Numbered from the stretch's first letter, positions 17,906-27,497 are shown. The stretch is 64,000 nt of DNA from Bradyrhizobium barranii subsp. barranii (GCF_017565645.3 NZ_CP086136.1:992001-1056000); one strand, 5' to 3'. Notes: generated by a model from the sequence alone, not told the origin. Numbers and translations: made by a program.

Positions 17906-18333
17906 GCGGTCACCCCTTCGTCTTCCGACTGCTCCTCGACGTCGTAGCCGGCGACGCGGTCCCGGCTCGGCAGGTGAAGGACAACCGGCCCGGCCGGCTC
18001 GATTTCGTGAGAGCGGAGCGACGGCCCCGCGCAGCCGCCGTCCTCGAGGTCTGGGTCGACCTCGATGCCGTCTAGGTACTCGATCAGCATCTCGACGAGC
18101 TCTCGGCAGTTCTCGGCGTACTCGCTGTTTGGGTCGTTGTCCTGATTGTGCTCCAAAACCCATCCTAGGCGCTCGCATACGCGCTCACCGACGTTGGCGA
18201 GACGGATGACGGCTCGCTGCCATGCGGGCTCAGGAGCTCCGCTGGCGTGGTGGGAGGCGTCGAAGGCGCCCTTACAGGCAAACGCACGGCAGTGGCCCGT
18301 AACGGGCGGGAACATGGGTCTGTTAAATGTCAT
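17902..18333 (-). CDS. Hypothetical protein
   Basis: The protein has 143 residues from ATG 18333 (an upstream in-frame start at 18393 is less likely). It contains CKGAFDASHHASGAPEPAWQ, a helical middle (NCRELVEMLIEYLDGIEVDP) and an acidic C-terminus (DVEEQSEDEGVTA). It is coupled to the exported-protein gene (ATGA-type 4-nt overlap). No family recognised. Confidence 0.5.
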   Translation of the reverse strand: MTFNRPMFPPVTGHCRAFACKGAFDASHHASGAPEPAWQRAVIRLANVGERVCERLGWVLEHNQDNDPNSEYAENCRELVEMLIEYLDGIEVDPDLEDGGCAGPSLRSHEIEPAGPVVLHLPSRDRVAGYDVEEQSEDEGVTA

Positions 18334-18842
18334 TGGGTGGTGCTCGCGGTTTAACCGGCTGTCTAGGCCGGGCTGCCAGCGACGGGCTGGCACCGGGAGC
18401 TAGACAAGGCCACCGCGAAGCGGCCCGCACACGACCTTCCCCCGAAGGGTATTGTATAGCCGTGGCACTCCCGGCATAATGAGCCGGTCGCAGCCCACGG
18501 CAAATGGGCGCGTCGCTATTTCGGCGGGTGATAGGGCCGGCAAGCCCGACGGCCCGCCTATCGCGGTTGAAGCCCATTCCCGGCAAGGAACGGCTTCGGG
18601 TGTGTCTAGCACCGCGACCATCCCATCACTGATTTGGTTAAAAATCTAGCGCTCCCCCCTTGAACTGGGCCCTTCTGACCTAAAAATTAATCTGCAGTGG
18701 AACGGGCCTCAGTAGTTGACCGTTAACGACCGGTAGGTTAGTTCCTACTGCATACAGCCCCTGGCAGTACGCCTTCCGATCGACCATGGTCGAATATTTC
18801 GGGGAGGCCGAGCCCAGGGGCTTTGCCGTTTTGGAAAAGTCT
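18334..18842. other. Divergent intergenic region
   Basis: This lies between a minus-strand operon and the plus-strand NYN gene, so it should hold both promoters. An imperfect GC-rich palindromic stretch spans 18360-18400 (CCGGCT...AGGCCGGGC). I see no coding sequence. Confidence 0.4.
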
Positions 18843-19604
18843 ATGCATCCCCACCGTGTTGCCGTGATGGTCGACGGCGGCTTTTTTCTCAAGCGATTAC
18901 GTCATCAGTTCCCTGATGTGGATCCCAATGATCCGGCCGTCGTTGCCCGACTCATCCATGCGCACGCTATCCGGCACAAATATCAACGGACGGGTAAAGA
19001 CGAACGAGGACGAGACGTCTTCGAATCCTATGATCTGTATCGCATCTTCTTCTATGACTGTCCGCCCCTCGAAAAGAAGATGCATCGGCCTGTCAGCAAG
19101 AAGGCCGTCGACTTCGCAAAAACCGATCAAGCTATTTTCCGCAGATCGCTGCACAACGAACTTCGTAAAAAGAGGAAGGTGGCGCTTCGTCTCGGGCACC
19201 TGCTCGCAACGACTGAGTGGCGCCTCAAAAGCGACGTCCTCACCGAGTTGCTGAAGGGTAACATCAAATACGATGAATTGAGCGACGACCACTTCATCCT
19301 CAATACCGGACAGAAGGGCGTCGACATGCGCTTGGGTCTCGACGCCGCGGCCTTGTCTTACAAGAGGTTGGTAGATCAGATCGTGCTCGTTATCGGCGAC
19401 AGCGACTTCGTTCCGGCCGCAAAACTCGCGCGACGAGAAGGCATAGACGTCATTATAGATCCGCTTGGCCAACGGTTGCACGACGAGTTGTTCGAACACA
19501 CTGATGGCGTACGCACGCCCATTCGACGATCCTTGCGAAAGTTGACGCCAGAAATGGCTGAATCCGGTCTTTCTGCAATCGTTCAAGAAGACGACGACGA
19601 CTGA
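18843..19604 (+). CDS. NYN/PIN-like ribonuclease-fold protein
   Basis: The protein has 253 residues from ATG 18843, with GGAAAAG just upstream; an ATG at 18786 would add 19. The NYN fold is marked by VAVMVDGGFFLKRL with the first catalytic Asp near residue 10, KGVDMRLGLDAAAL with Asp residues near 165, and VLVIGDSDFVPAAKLARREG with GDSDF near 185. NYN proteins are metal-dependent RNases or nucleases, frequent in phages and defence islands. It is a lone plus-strand gene in element 2 with its own promoter region, which fits a cargo (moron) gene. Function beyond a nuclease fold is unknown. Confidence 0.8.
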   Translation: MHPHRVAVMVDGGFFLKRLRHQFPDVDPNDPAVVARLIHAHAIRHKYQRTGKDERGRDVFESYDLYRIFFYDCPPLEKKMHRPVSKKAVDFAKTDQAIFRRSLHNELRKKRKVALRLGHLLATTEWRLKSDVLTELLKGNIKYDELSDDHFILNTGQKGVDMRLGLDAAALSYKRLVDQIVLVIGDSDFVPAAKLARREGIDVIIDPLGQRLHDELFEHTDGVRTPIRRSLRKLTPEMAESGLSAIVQEDDDD

Positions 19605-19784
19605 ATCCCAGGACGCCACCTCCTCAGCTTAAATCCGGCCGAGAAGCTAGCGAGCGCCTTGTCGCGTCCTGAATGAGCAATGGTCGCGATTGCGAACTTC
19701 TCCCCGACTTCGCCTTTTGGCGCGCTTCCTTGCGCCTAGTGGTTGCGATAGGATGCGACCCATCCAAATGGGGGAATCGCTACT

Positions 19785-20321
19785 GTGAAAATGACCGATG
19801 GTGAGAAACTGATCGTTCTAATGTTGACCGACATCTCGAAGCGCCTGAAGGGCGAGCCGGATATTGATCCCAAGTTCGTTGAGCAGACGATATATGCTAA
19901 CCAGCTTTGGGGTTTCGATTGGGAGTTCACCGGCATTCCATTCGAGCGGTCGGACGAAGATCCTCCCGTAGTCATGGAGACGGTCGACATCTTAGAAATG
20001 TTCAGCCTGACCATGTTTCATTTCAAAGAGCTGCCGCAATCAGAGCAAGAGCACGTGCGGACCGAATTGGGATACTCTGCGCACGGGCTCGACAAGTTTC
20101 CCGGCTTTGACGGCAACAATGATGAGCACATTGGTGTTGCACGCTACTTGGTTGAACAACTGAAGCGATTCAAGGATCTTCCTGGAGCCACGGCCAATTC
20201 GCACACGCAGACGTCTCTCCCACGATACCGGAAGATGCTAAGCGTCTATCTGCCGATGCGCGAAAAGCTGGGTAGCGGCCGGCTCACCTCCAAGCAGATT
20301 ATCGAGATTTTCTCGGCTTGA
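19785..20321 (+). CDS. YfbU-family protein
   Basis: The protein has 178 residues from GTG 19785 (GGGGGA upstream; ATG 19791 is alternative). It contains MTDGEKLIVLMLTDISKRL, TIYANQLWGFDWEF, and the end LPRYRKMLSVYLPMREKL, the pattern of the YfbU family found in enterobacteria and many mobile elements. Function of the family is not known to me. It follows the NYN gene on the same strand, 180 nt apart. Confidence 0.75.
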   Translation: MKMTDGEKLIVLMLTDISKRLKGEPDIDPKFVEQTIYANQLWGFDWEFTGIPFERSDEDPPVVMETVDILEMFSLTMFHFKELPQSEQEHVRTELGYSAHGLDKFPGFDGNNDEHIGVARYLVEQLKRFKDLPGATANSHTQTSLPRYRKMLSVYLPMREKLGSGRLTSKQIIEIFSA

Positions 20322-20479
20322 TCGGCGTTCGAGGCGAGGAAAAACCCATCGTGCCAAACTCCGGTCTCTGACACCGCGCACCCTCTTGACCAATCCATTG
20401 CGATCGACCGGCGATGACCCGCAAGCCCCCAGCGGCTGGCCGCTGGCCCGGCGCTTGAGGGCCGCCGCCGCTCAGAGAC

Positions 20480-20812
20480 TCAGCTCGCCCGCCCACGCCA
20501 CTCGCCGTCGAGGAGGAGCTTGGTCAGCTTGCTGATTTCATCTGGTGGGAAAACCTTCCCGCGTCGAAGGGGGTTCTGCCCAGTCAAAAGGCTTTGCAGG
20601 CTTTGCGCCGCGGCGTCGCGAGCAGCTTCGTACCAATCAACCTGCTCAGGCCACGAAAAATGCTCCTGCTCGGAGAGTTCGACTAGACGGGTGCGGACGA
20701 ACAACTCAAATTCCTGAAGCCTTTCCGCGTTGCCGTCGTCGACATAAGCCGCCATCTGGTCGGTCCAAGCTCTGCCCCACCAGTCCGCCTCAATTTTGAA
20801 CTTTTTATCCAT
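20480..20812 (-). CDS. Hypothetical protein
   Basis: The protein has 110 residues, Trp-rich and acidic (KIEADWWGRAWTDQMAAYVD; SEQEHFSWPEQVDWYEAARD). It lies alone on the minus strand between two plus-strand cargo genes. No family recognised. Confidence 0.45.
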   Translation of the reverse strand: MDKKFKIEADWWGRAWTDQMAAYVDDGNAERLQEFELFVRTRLVELSEQEHFSWPEQVDWYEAARDAAAQSLQSLLTGQNPLRRGKVFPPDEISKLTKLLLDGEWRGRAS

Positions 20813-20917
20813 CGACTCACTCCTTCAGAATGCTAGAAGTTGGTCATGTCGAGCAACGCCGCAGGCTATTGCTGGACTGTTGGGAGGCTAGGTTCCCAGC
20901 CCTCGGACGGTGGCGGG

Positions 20918-21988
20918 ATGATTCACAAGAATAATTTCGACCTGATGCGACTGATTGCAGCCGCCGACGTCGTCATGCAACACATCGGTCACCTTGGGGT
21001 CAAATTGCCGTCGTGGGCCTCGATATCGGTCGTCTCCCTAGCCACCGGCGTTCCGATGTTCTTCGTCATTAGCGGATTTCTCGTGACGGGCAGCTTGCTA
21101 GCGAGCGATGGAAGCCTGAAGCGCTATTTCCGAAACCGAGCATTGAGGATCTACCCGGGATTATGGTTCAACCTGTTGTTCATCCTGTCTATGCTCATCG
21201 CCTTCGGCGTCGTTCAAATACCGACGTTATTCGCAGTAGGTGCCGTGGAATTCTGGACCGCGATACTGGCCTCCGGATCGATCATCCTCGCAGATCGCAC
21301 ACATTCGTTTCCGTTTTACTGGAATGATGCGGTTAAGTTTTGGCCAGGCGGCGCGCTCTGGACGATCTCGGTAGAGCTCGGCTTCTACCTGCTACTGCCC
21401 TTGCTGCTCCCGCCGGTTGCCCGTTCGCGAAGATGGCTCGCGGCAGGCACCCTTGGAGGCTGCGGCATCGCCTCTTACGCATTCAATGGTATGGTCCCAA
21501 CAGACAGCATCTGGTTTTTCGCCAGCCCGATTCCGCATTTCTGGATTTTCGCGATCGGAGCAGTTGCACGACTGTTCTGGTCCGAGATTCAAGCTGCCTT
21601 CGAAGGCAAGTTTTTATTTTGGTTCGCGATTTATCTAACCGTTCATTTCGTCTCTGGCGATCAATACGGGCCGGCCTACTTTCACCCCGGCCCGCTCGCT
21701 ACCTCGCTGACGTTCCTCCTCGCCGGATGCGTGCTTTCGTTCGCCTACACCTGGCCAGGAGTCATCAATCTGCACCGTTACGATATCTCCTATGGTGTAT
21801 ACCTACACCATATGCCTGTTCTGATGCTGTTGCTGGCATTTGATTTCCGTGGAATAGTTGGTGTTGCCATCCTACTGCCAGCCACCATTCTCGCCGCCGC
21901 GGTCTCATGGATCTTCATTGAGCGGCCGGCACTCGCTCTAAAGCATCAGTTGCCGAAGGAGCAAGTCCCCGTGTCCCAATTGGTTTGA
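20918..21988 (+). CDS. Membrane acyltransferase (acyltransferase 3 family), likely surface-modifying
   Basis: The protein has 356 residues from ATG 20918. It begins NFDLMRLIAAADVVMQHIGH, continues with MFFVISGFLVTGSLLASDGS and a motif RNRALRIYPGLWFNLLF, and has about ten hydrophobic segments. That is the OafA/OatA-type layout. Such enzymes transfer acetyl or other acyl groups to O-antigen, exopolysaccharide or Nod-type glycans in the inner membrane. In a prophage it would change the cell surface (lysogenic conversion). Its end overlaps the convergent tailspike gene by 43 nt, so the pair is likely acquired together. Confidence 0.82.
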   Translation: MIHKNNFDLMRLIAAADVVMQHIGHLGVKLPSWASISVVSLATGVPMFFVISGFLVTGSLLASDGSLKRYFRNRALRIYPGLWFNLLFILSMLIAFGVVQIPTLFAVGAVEFWTAILASGSIILADRTHSFPFYWNDAVKFWPGGALWTISVELGFYLLLPLLLPPVARSRRWLAAGTLGGCGIASYAFNGMVPTDSIWFFASPIPHFWIFAIGAVARLFWSEIQAAFEGKFLFWFAIYLTVHFVSGDQYGPAYFHPGPLATSLTFLLAGCVLSFAYTWPGVINLHRYDISYGVYLHHMPVLMLLLAFDFRGIVGVAILLPATILAAAVSWIFIERPALALKHQLPKEQVPVSQLV

Positions 21989-23670
21989 CAAACGAAGCCG
22001 AGACCCGCGCGCAAGCGCGCGTGAACTCTGAAATTGTTCACGGTCGAATTGTTGATGATGTCCCCGACGATTTGGCTTGCATCGACGACGCAATATTGTG
22101 CGTGATCAAGCGTCAGTTGCCCACCGATCTGCTCGACGCGCAAAACAACGTCCTCCGACGCAGGATGAACGGCAGCGCCGCCACCGGTGCCGCCCGAGAT
22201 CGTGACATTACCGACGGTTCCACCGGCTTGGAAGAAGCCGCCGCCTGTCATCACCAGATGGATACAACTGCTGAAATAACCGGAATTCGCAGAGCCTCCG
22301 AAAATCTGTGAGTTGTTGATGAAGTTGCTTCGCGTCCCGCCAGTGTGCAAATCCCCGATGAACGCAATCGTGTTAGCAAAATTAGCCCCGGCATCCGCCG
22401 TGCAATACAGGCTGTCGAACGTCGAATAGCCTGCGACGACTAGCGCCGTCGATTTCACCGTGAATGCAGAGCCACCGGTCGAACCCTGCGCGACGATAGT
22501 CATATGCTCCAGGCCGATATTTTGAACACCAACAAAATTGAAGCATCCGCGCGACGCGTCGGCCTCATTGTAAGCACGGCTAATCGCCGTGACGCCCGGC
22601 CCGAGAATGCCACGGCCTGCCCCGATCAGCCGAAACGGCTGCGTGATGTCGGGCAATGCCGTGGAAAGCTTGAACAGGCCAGGGGCAAGAACAAAGACAG
22701 ACAGCCCCTTCGTGGCGGCAAACGCCATCCCGCGCTGGAAAGCGGCATTGTTGTCGCTCGCTCCCGTGTCGTCGGATCCGAATTGTGAGAGAAAAATCGC
22801 GCCTTCCGGCGAAGGTTCAAAATATCGACCGTTGGTCAGAATATATTCGCCGTGTGCAGGCGCCACATTTGGCGAACATGGGGTCCAGTAGCCACGGCCT
22901 TTTCCGGCCGCCACTCGACCGTCCGTATATAGATACGGCACATAAGAGGGTGTTGCGAAGGCCGTTGCGGCAGCTTTGGTCGGGAATGCCCAGAGGGCCG
23001 TCGTCGAGGACGCCGCCGCCAGGACAGTATCTCTGGCATCCTCTGCTGCGTCCTTGGCAGCCACGGCATCCGCAACAAGAGCATCGCCATCTAGTGCGCC
23101 GACCGCCACCAGCAACTGGTAATGGTCGGTTGCCCAGCACATGAGCGCGGCGCTACCCATGATAAGCGACCCGCTCGCCAGGTTGGCGTTCAGTGCGTTC
23201 TTGATCGGGACCGCGGGCGTTCCGTTGATGGCAATGGTCGTCGACCCCGTGTTGTTTGCGGTCGGGACGAGCAGATAGAGATGCCGACCAGGCGCAAGCG
23301 GCGTCGAAGGCGCCGTGGCCACGATCGCGTTGCCGGTACCGCCGGTCACCGTCAGAGGAATAATAGCATCCGGCAAGTCGCCGATGCGCGACCACGAGCC
23401 CGAGCCTGAGGTGCCGGACTTCACATAGATGCCGTTGTTGGCCGCCGTGCTGTCGGCGTAGACCATCGCCAGAGTGTTAGCACCGTGTGCCAGGTCGGCG
23501 TCGAGCGCGGCCTTGGTTGCGTAGCCGAGACCGAGTTGCGCAAGCAGCGACTCCAGCATCGAGCCCCATTGAAGCACATCGCGCTTGTTGACGGGATGGG
23601 GACCGCTGCCCGGAACTCCGTCCGTATTATAAAGACGCCAGATTTCCCGCGCGGACAGTATCGCATTCAT
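21946..23670 (-). CDS. Phage tailspike-like protein with pectate-lyase-type beta-helix
   Basis: The protein has 574 residues. The N-terminal 200 residues are Ala/Thr-rich (particle-binding region with repeated GNAIVATAPSTPLAPGRHLY-type strands). From about residue 300 there is the tailspike phrase FGSDDTGASDNNAAFQRGMA then KGLSVFVLAPGLFKLSTALP and repeated beta-strand turns (IGLEHMTIV, VGNVTISGGTGGG). This fits a right-handed beta-helix that binds or cleaves surface polysaccharide. It is the only virion-type gene besides terminase in element 2. Confidence 0.7.
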   Translation of the reverse strand: MNAILSAREIWRLYNTDGVPGSGPHPVNKRDVLQWGSMLESLLAQLGLGYATKAALDADLAHGANTLAMVYADSTAANNGIYVKSGTSGSGSWSRIGDLPDAIIPLTVTGGTGNAIVATAPSTPLAPGRHLYLLVPTANNTGSTTIAINGTPAVPIKNALNANLASGSLIMGSAALMCWATDHYQLLVAVGALDGDALVADAVAAKDAAEDARDTVLAAASSTTALWAFPTKAAATAFATPSYVPYLYTDGRVAAGKGRGYWTPCSPNVAPAHGEYILTNGRYFEPSPEGAIFLSQFGSDDTGASDNNAAFQRGMAFAATKGLSVFVLAPGLFKLSTALPDITQPFRLIGAGRGILGPGVTAISRAYNEADASRGCFNFVGVQNIGLEHMTIVAQGSTGGSAFTVKSTALVVAGYSTFDSLYCTADAGANFANTIAFIGDLHTGGTRSNFINNSQIFGGSANSGYFSSCIHLVMTGGGFFQAGGTVGNVTISGGTGGGAAVHPASEDVVLRVEQIGGQLTLDHAQYCVVDASQIVGDIINNSTVNNFRVHARLRAGLGFVCQTNWDTGTCSFGN

Positions 23671-23690
23671 GGTCGAGCAATCCTCTTTAT

Positions 23691-23894
23691 CTACACGTAC
23701 CGAACATCTTCAGCGCGCGACTTTCCGCTTCGCGGGTCGTGCGTCACTTCGTACAGAACCATGTCGCCAATCCGAGGGATGATGCGATTGCGAATGTCCC
23801 TGATGTGCGCGAAGCAATCAGCGCTACCGTCATCAGGTTTGATGAAGCCAAAGCCGCGGTCATCATTCCACGAAACAATCTTCCCTCTGGCCAT
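23691..23894 (-). CDS. Cold-shock-domain protein
   Basis: The protein has 67 residues. The RNP-like motifs are clear: GKIVSWNDDRGFGFIKPDDG and DCFAHIRDI, then a C-terminal basic strand KSRAEDVRYV. Cold-shock domain proteins bind single-stranded RNA/DNA. This copy is part of the element 2 late operon: its start overlaps the upstream stop by 1 nt. It may act as an RNA chaperone or regulator for the element. Confidence 0.85.
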   Translation of the reverse strand: MARGKIVSWNDDRGFGFIKPDDGSADCFAHIRDIRNRIIPRIGDMVLYEVTHDPRSGKSRAEDVRYV

Positions 23895-24202
23895 CAGTGC
23901 ACCGTTGCAGTTTTCGCTTCGGCCATTGTGCCATCGACGATCTCTTCGGCCGACTTGAACAGATCACGTTGAATATTACGAAGGGCATCATCTCGATATT
24001 TCTGCCAGGCTGGGGCCATCTCTTCGAGCCACGCGTCAATTTGTTCGCGCGATTGTCCTGCCTTCGCGCGGGAGGCAGCAGCATCGACAATAACCTCTTT
24101 GAGTCTATTGATAAGGCAGCGACTCAACTGTTCGCGCAACATTTCCATACCTTCATCGCTCTGTCGGATCAGCAGAAGTGCGGCTGCTTGGGTTTCGGTC
24201 AT
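23894..24202 (-). CDS. Hypothetical helical protein
   Basis: The protein has 102 residues, nearly all helix (EMLREQLSRCLINRLKEVIV, then AWLEEMAPAWQKYRDDALRN). It overlaps both neighbours by a few nt, so it is translated as part of the operon. No family recognised. Confidence 0.5.
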   Translation of the reverse strand: MTETQAAALLLIRQSDEGMEMLREQLSRCLINRLKEVIVDAAASRAKAGQSREQIDAWLEEMAPAWQKYRDDALRNIQRDLFKSAEEIVDGTMAEAKTATVH

Positions 24203-24768
24203 CGCGCGTCACGCCCCCGTTTTACAGCCAACCTGAATCCGCTATCCGCATCGCCTGGCTTTTCTCCAGGCTGCGTGTCCCGCTGAGCGATGAAATACGA
24301 TCCGCCGTGTGTGACACCGTGGCCGTGCTTGTAGCCGCGATCCTGAGCCCAAACGCCGGCATCTTCGAACACCGGCCGCGCTTCGAGAGCTTCAATGCGT
24401 CGGTTCAAGGCTTTCGTGGTATCCTCGACAAGCGCCCGCAAGCGCATTTCAAGATCATGGCGTCGATCGCGCCCGAGCAGCACCAGGGTTCGTATCTCTG
24501 TCGCAAGCTCAGCAATTGCCTTCACAAGGCCCATGTGCGTCGAAAACTGATACCGCAGCTGCGTGTCCAGCTTCCCGTTGCTCTCCGTATCTGTCTTCAC
24601 GAGTTGCATAGTCTGCATAATCTCGCTGACGCTAAACGATAGGAGACTATTGCTGAACTTTGCGAAGTCGCCTTTCGCCATCGGAACGCAATCCAAGCCC
24701 GCGCGCGGATCTGGCGCATCCAGCGCAATGATCGGTGGCTCGTACAATTTGTTCGGGTCAAGCGTCAT
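24199..24768 (-). CDS. Hypothetical protein with coiled-coil segment
   Basis: The protein has 189 residues. The middle (LVKAIAELATEIRTLVLLGR then LEMRLRALVEDTTKALNRRI) predicts a coiled coil; the C-terminus is Gly/His-rich. It is coupled at both ends (4-nt overlaps). No family recognised; it may be a structural or packaging accessory protein because it follows terminase genes. Confidence 0.45.
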   Translation of the reverse strand: MTLDPNKLYEPPIIALDAPDPRAGLDCVPMAKGDFAKFSNSLLSFSVSEIMQTMQLVKTDTESNGKLDTQLRYQFSTHMGLVKAIAELATEIRTLVLLGRDRRHDLEMRLRALVEDTTKALNRRIEALEARPVFEDAGVWAQDRGYKHGHGVTHGGSYFIAQRDTQPGEKPGDADSGFRLAVKRGRDAR

Positions 24769-25259
24769 CGAACCCGCTCCGTCTCCGCCACGATCGCGTC
24801 CAATACCGGAATGGATCGCGGCAATTCCTTATCGTGCGATCCTTCTTTCGCGAGAGTCGTCATGATGGCGTTGTACCGGCCAACTGCCGCATAAAGCGCC
24901 TCGCGCGCCGCGGCGATATCAGCCGCGTACAGGGCGCGAGCCGGCTCGAGCGCCTCCGCTACGGCCTTCACTGAGTCGGGTCGGATGGCCTCAACACCGC
25001 GATGAAGATCAAGGGCCGTCTTGCGAAGCGCACCGATCGTAGCATTCAGTTCTTCAACGCGGCGCTGCGCGCCGCAGCGCTGTTCGTCCGACATTGGATT
25101 GGAGACCGATCGAAACTGCAGTCTGTCACGGTGGCCGGCTAGCTCATTGTTAGCGGCGTCGAGTTCCGCATTTGCTTCGCGAAGCTGACGCTCCAACTCA
25201 GTCAGTTCGGGGTGCCTGGCATGGGCGGCAACCGCGGCGACATCTGCATAGGCATTCAT
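24765..25259 (-). CDS. Hypothetical coiled-coil protein
   Basis: The protein has 164 residues from ATG 25259, with AGGAGA upstream. It is strongly helical (LTELERQLREANAELDAANN and RVEELNATIGALRKTALDLH). No family recognised. It lies in the terminase-to-tailspike operon where portal and head genes would normally be. Confidence 0.5.
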   Translation of the reverse strand: MNAYADVAAVAAHARHPELTELERQLREANAELDAANNELAGHRDRLQFRSVSNPMSDEQRCGAQRRVEELNATIGALRKTALDLHRGVEAIRPDSVKAVAEALEPARALYAADIAAAREALYAAVGRYNAIMTTLAKEGSHDKELPRSIPVLDAIVAETERVR

Positions 25260-25282
25260 CTTTGATCTCCTGCGAAACAGCA

Positions 25283-25675
25283 TCAATGCACCGTCGGCAA
25301 AACAATCTGGACCGGCTCGTCCTGCCTCACCGTCGTGCGAAAATTGTAGGTTGCCCCGCTGATGTTCGTAATCTCGACACCCAACACGACACCACCCTCT
25401 CGGACTAAAGGCATTGCCTGCTCTGCGGCATCGCCAGTTGATACGATCCAGAGCAACGCCTCCACGACGCCGTTAGCGGTTGCGGGATCAATGTGATGTT
25501 CGCCGGTTCGCAGCGCCTGGATGACGAAATCTTTGCTCGCGTCGCGATGATCCGCGTCGGGCTGTTGGCGAAGAATATCGCCCCACCGCTCCACGATCGC
25601 GTCGATATTGCCGCAAGGCACTTGCGCTGTGAGGTTTGCCTCACCAAGCTCTGCTCGAAGTTGGAAGGTTTCCAT
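25283..25675 (-). CDS. Hypothetical protein downstream of terminase
   Basis: The protein has 130 residues: acidic helical N-terminus (VERWGDILRQQPDADHRDAS) and beta-rich C-terminus (VREGGVVLGVEITNISGATY). The gene starts 4 nt after the terminase stop. A portal protein would be expected here in a complete phage, but this product is far too short and has no portal features. Confidence 0.5.
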   Translation of the reverse strand: METFQLRAELGEANLTAQVPCGNIDAIVERWGDILRQQPDADHRDASKDFVIQALRTGEHHIDPATANGVVEALLWIVSTGDAAEQAMPLVREGGVVLGVEITNISGATYNFRTTVRQDEPVQIVLPTVH

Positions 25676-25679
25676 CGTT

Positions 25680-27497
25680 CTAACCTATGAACAACATTTG
25701 ATACTTCTTCGGCTTCTCGGTCGCGGCGAGTGTTGCCATGCCGACGGACATCGCGAGCGAAACCGCGCCATCGATGCGTGACGTAGCCTTGTCTTTGGCG
25801 AACATCCGGTGACCTGTTCTGTTTTGCTCATAGATGACGCCAGTCATGCACATGCGCTGAACCGGGTTGGTCTCGATGACAATCCGCTCCTCGACGACGG
25901 CCGCTTCCAGTTTATTGATGCTGTCCGGCATCCAGAGATAAACCTCTTCCGCGCCGGTAGAGGTCTTGCCCTTCTCAGTCTCAGAGACGACGCGACGCTG
26001 GAAGCCTTGCGGGTGAACAACACACGGCAGCGAGAGACCACGCTCAGTTAACTGGTCGCGGAGTTGCTCCAGGCCGTACTGGTCGCACCCGATCGACACA
26101 GGCTGGTATTTCGCGCAAATGCTGCCGAGCGCGTCGGCCACCCAGCCGTAGCCGATCCGCTTACCCGGCACGGCCTCCATGAAGTTATCCTTCACCCAGC
26201 CTGCATATGGCGCGCGATCGATCTTGCCGCGCTCCAGGAGCGTATCCTTCGGGGTCCAAAACCAGGTTTTGGCGGCAAATCGCCACTTGTCCCTGGTCGA
26301 ATCGAGAAGCCACGTGAGCGTGAACGCGGTCAGGTCTTTCGCGCGGCTGAGATCGAGGCCGCCGTAGCATGGCCGTCCGCTTTCGGACAAAGCATCGGCG
26401 TCAACCGCGCCGAAGATGAGCTCCAGCGCGGAGCGCGAGAAGGCCGACGTCTCGGACTCCGTCCACTCGCAGAAATGCAGGCGCCGAACCATCGCTTCCT
26501 TGCTTGGCATACCTTTCGCTTCGTTCACCTGTTCGCGGATGAACTGCGGCTTGATGGTGGCGCCGAGCGTCGGATTTGCCTTTGGCCAGCAAGTCTCATC
26601 CTCGAACGGATCGTCACCTTCGTCGAGCGCGCAGACATAGGAGAACCAGGCGTCGTTCTCCTCATCTCCGTGCGCGACCTTGATGGAGTATTCGTGCTCC
26701 TGCCAGCACACCGATTTGCGATCGAAGCCGGAATTAGTGATCTCGACGATCAATGCGTCCTGGTTGGCCTTGGTGCCGGCGCGGAGCATCTCGATAACGG
26801 AGTTGTCGAAGTGCTCGTGGATCTCGTCGACCAACGCACAGAAAGGCCGAATACCACTCTTGCCGCGCTTGTCGGTCGATATCGGTTTGAAGAAGGACGA
26901 CTTCGAGACGTCGGTCAGCTGCCACACCGGGTTGACACCTGACGGCACGAGCCGCTTGTTGAGCTGCGGCGAGCGCTCCCACATTGCCACGACATCGCGG
27001 AACAGGATCGCCGCCTGGTCCTTATCAGTTGCCGCAGAGTAGACCTCTGCACGGAGCTTGTTCTGCGATAGGAGCATGTACAGGCCGATGCCGGCGGCCA
27101 TCGGGGATTTGCCGCTGCCCTTGCCGGCTTCGATATAGGCGCGGCGGAATCGTCGGAGGCCGCTTTCCTGCTTCCAACCGAACAGGGATCCAACGATGAA
27201 TGCCTGAGACGGATGCAGCAGAAAAGGCACGGCCTGGCTGACGATTTGGCCGTCATCATCGGTCCGCTCAACTTCAACTGTGAGCACGTCCCGGAAGAAG
27301 CCGATCGCGCGCTTCACGGCTGCCTTATCCCACACCAGGCCGCGGGTCTCGCAGGTCTCCAGATCGCGAAGATGGCGCGCGCAAGCCGCCCGCACATGCG
27401 GCCCCGCGACCACCTTACCGGCGATCATGTTGAGTGCATAAGCCGTCGCCGGATCAGGCGAAGTACTTCTGCGTCGGGTCGTCGGCTTCTTCGCCAT
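25680..27497 (-). CDS. terL: Phage terminase large subunit
   Basis: The protein has 605 residues, normal length. The ATPase centre shows Walker A-like YIEAGKGSGKSPMAAG near residue 115 and Walker B ALVDEIHEHF near 220. The nuclease domain shows GGLDLSRAKDLTAF (metal-binding Asp) near 375 and IGCDQYGLEQLRDQL near 480. It packages DNA into proheads with the small subunit and, in HNH-containing phages, a cos-cleaving HNH protein. It overlaps the small terminase gene by 44 nt. No prohead genes follow, so it would need a helper phage or is a relic. Confidence 0.93.
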   Translation of the reverse strand: MAKKPTTRRRSTSPDPATAYALNMIAGKVVAGPHVRAACARHLRDLETCETRGLVWDKAAVKRAIGFFRDVLTVEVERTDDDGQIVSQAVPFLLHPSQAFIVGSLFGWKQESGLRRFRRAYIEAGKGSGKSPMAAGIGLYMLLSQNKLRAEVYSAATDKDQAAILFRDVVAMWERSPQLNKRLVPSGVNPVWQLTDVSKSSFFKPISTDKRGKSGIRPFCALVDEIHEHFDNSVIEMLRAGTKANQDALIVEITNSGFDRKSVCWQEHEYSIKVAHGDEENDAWFSYVCALDEGDDPFEDETCWPKANPTLGATIKPQFIREQVNEAKGMPSKEAMVRRLHFCEWTESETSAFSRSALELIFGAVDADALSESGRPCYGGLDLSRAKDLTAFTLTWLLDSTRDKWRFAAKTWFWTPKDTLLERGKIDRAPYAGWVKDNFMEAVPGKRIGYGWVADALGSICAKYQPVSIGCDQYGLEQLRDQLTERGLSLPCVVHPQGFQRRVVSETEKGKTSTGAEEVYLWMPDSINKLEAAVVEERIVIETNPVQRMCMTGVIYEQNRTGHRMFAKDKATSRIDGAVSLAMSVGMATLAATEKPKKYQMLFIG

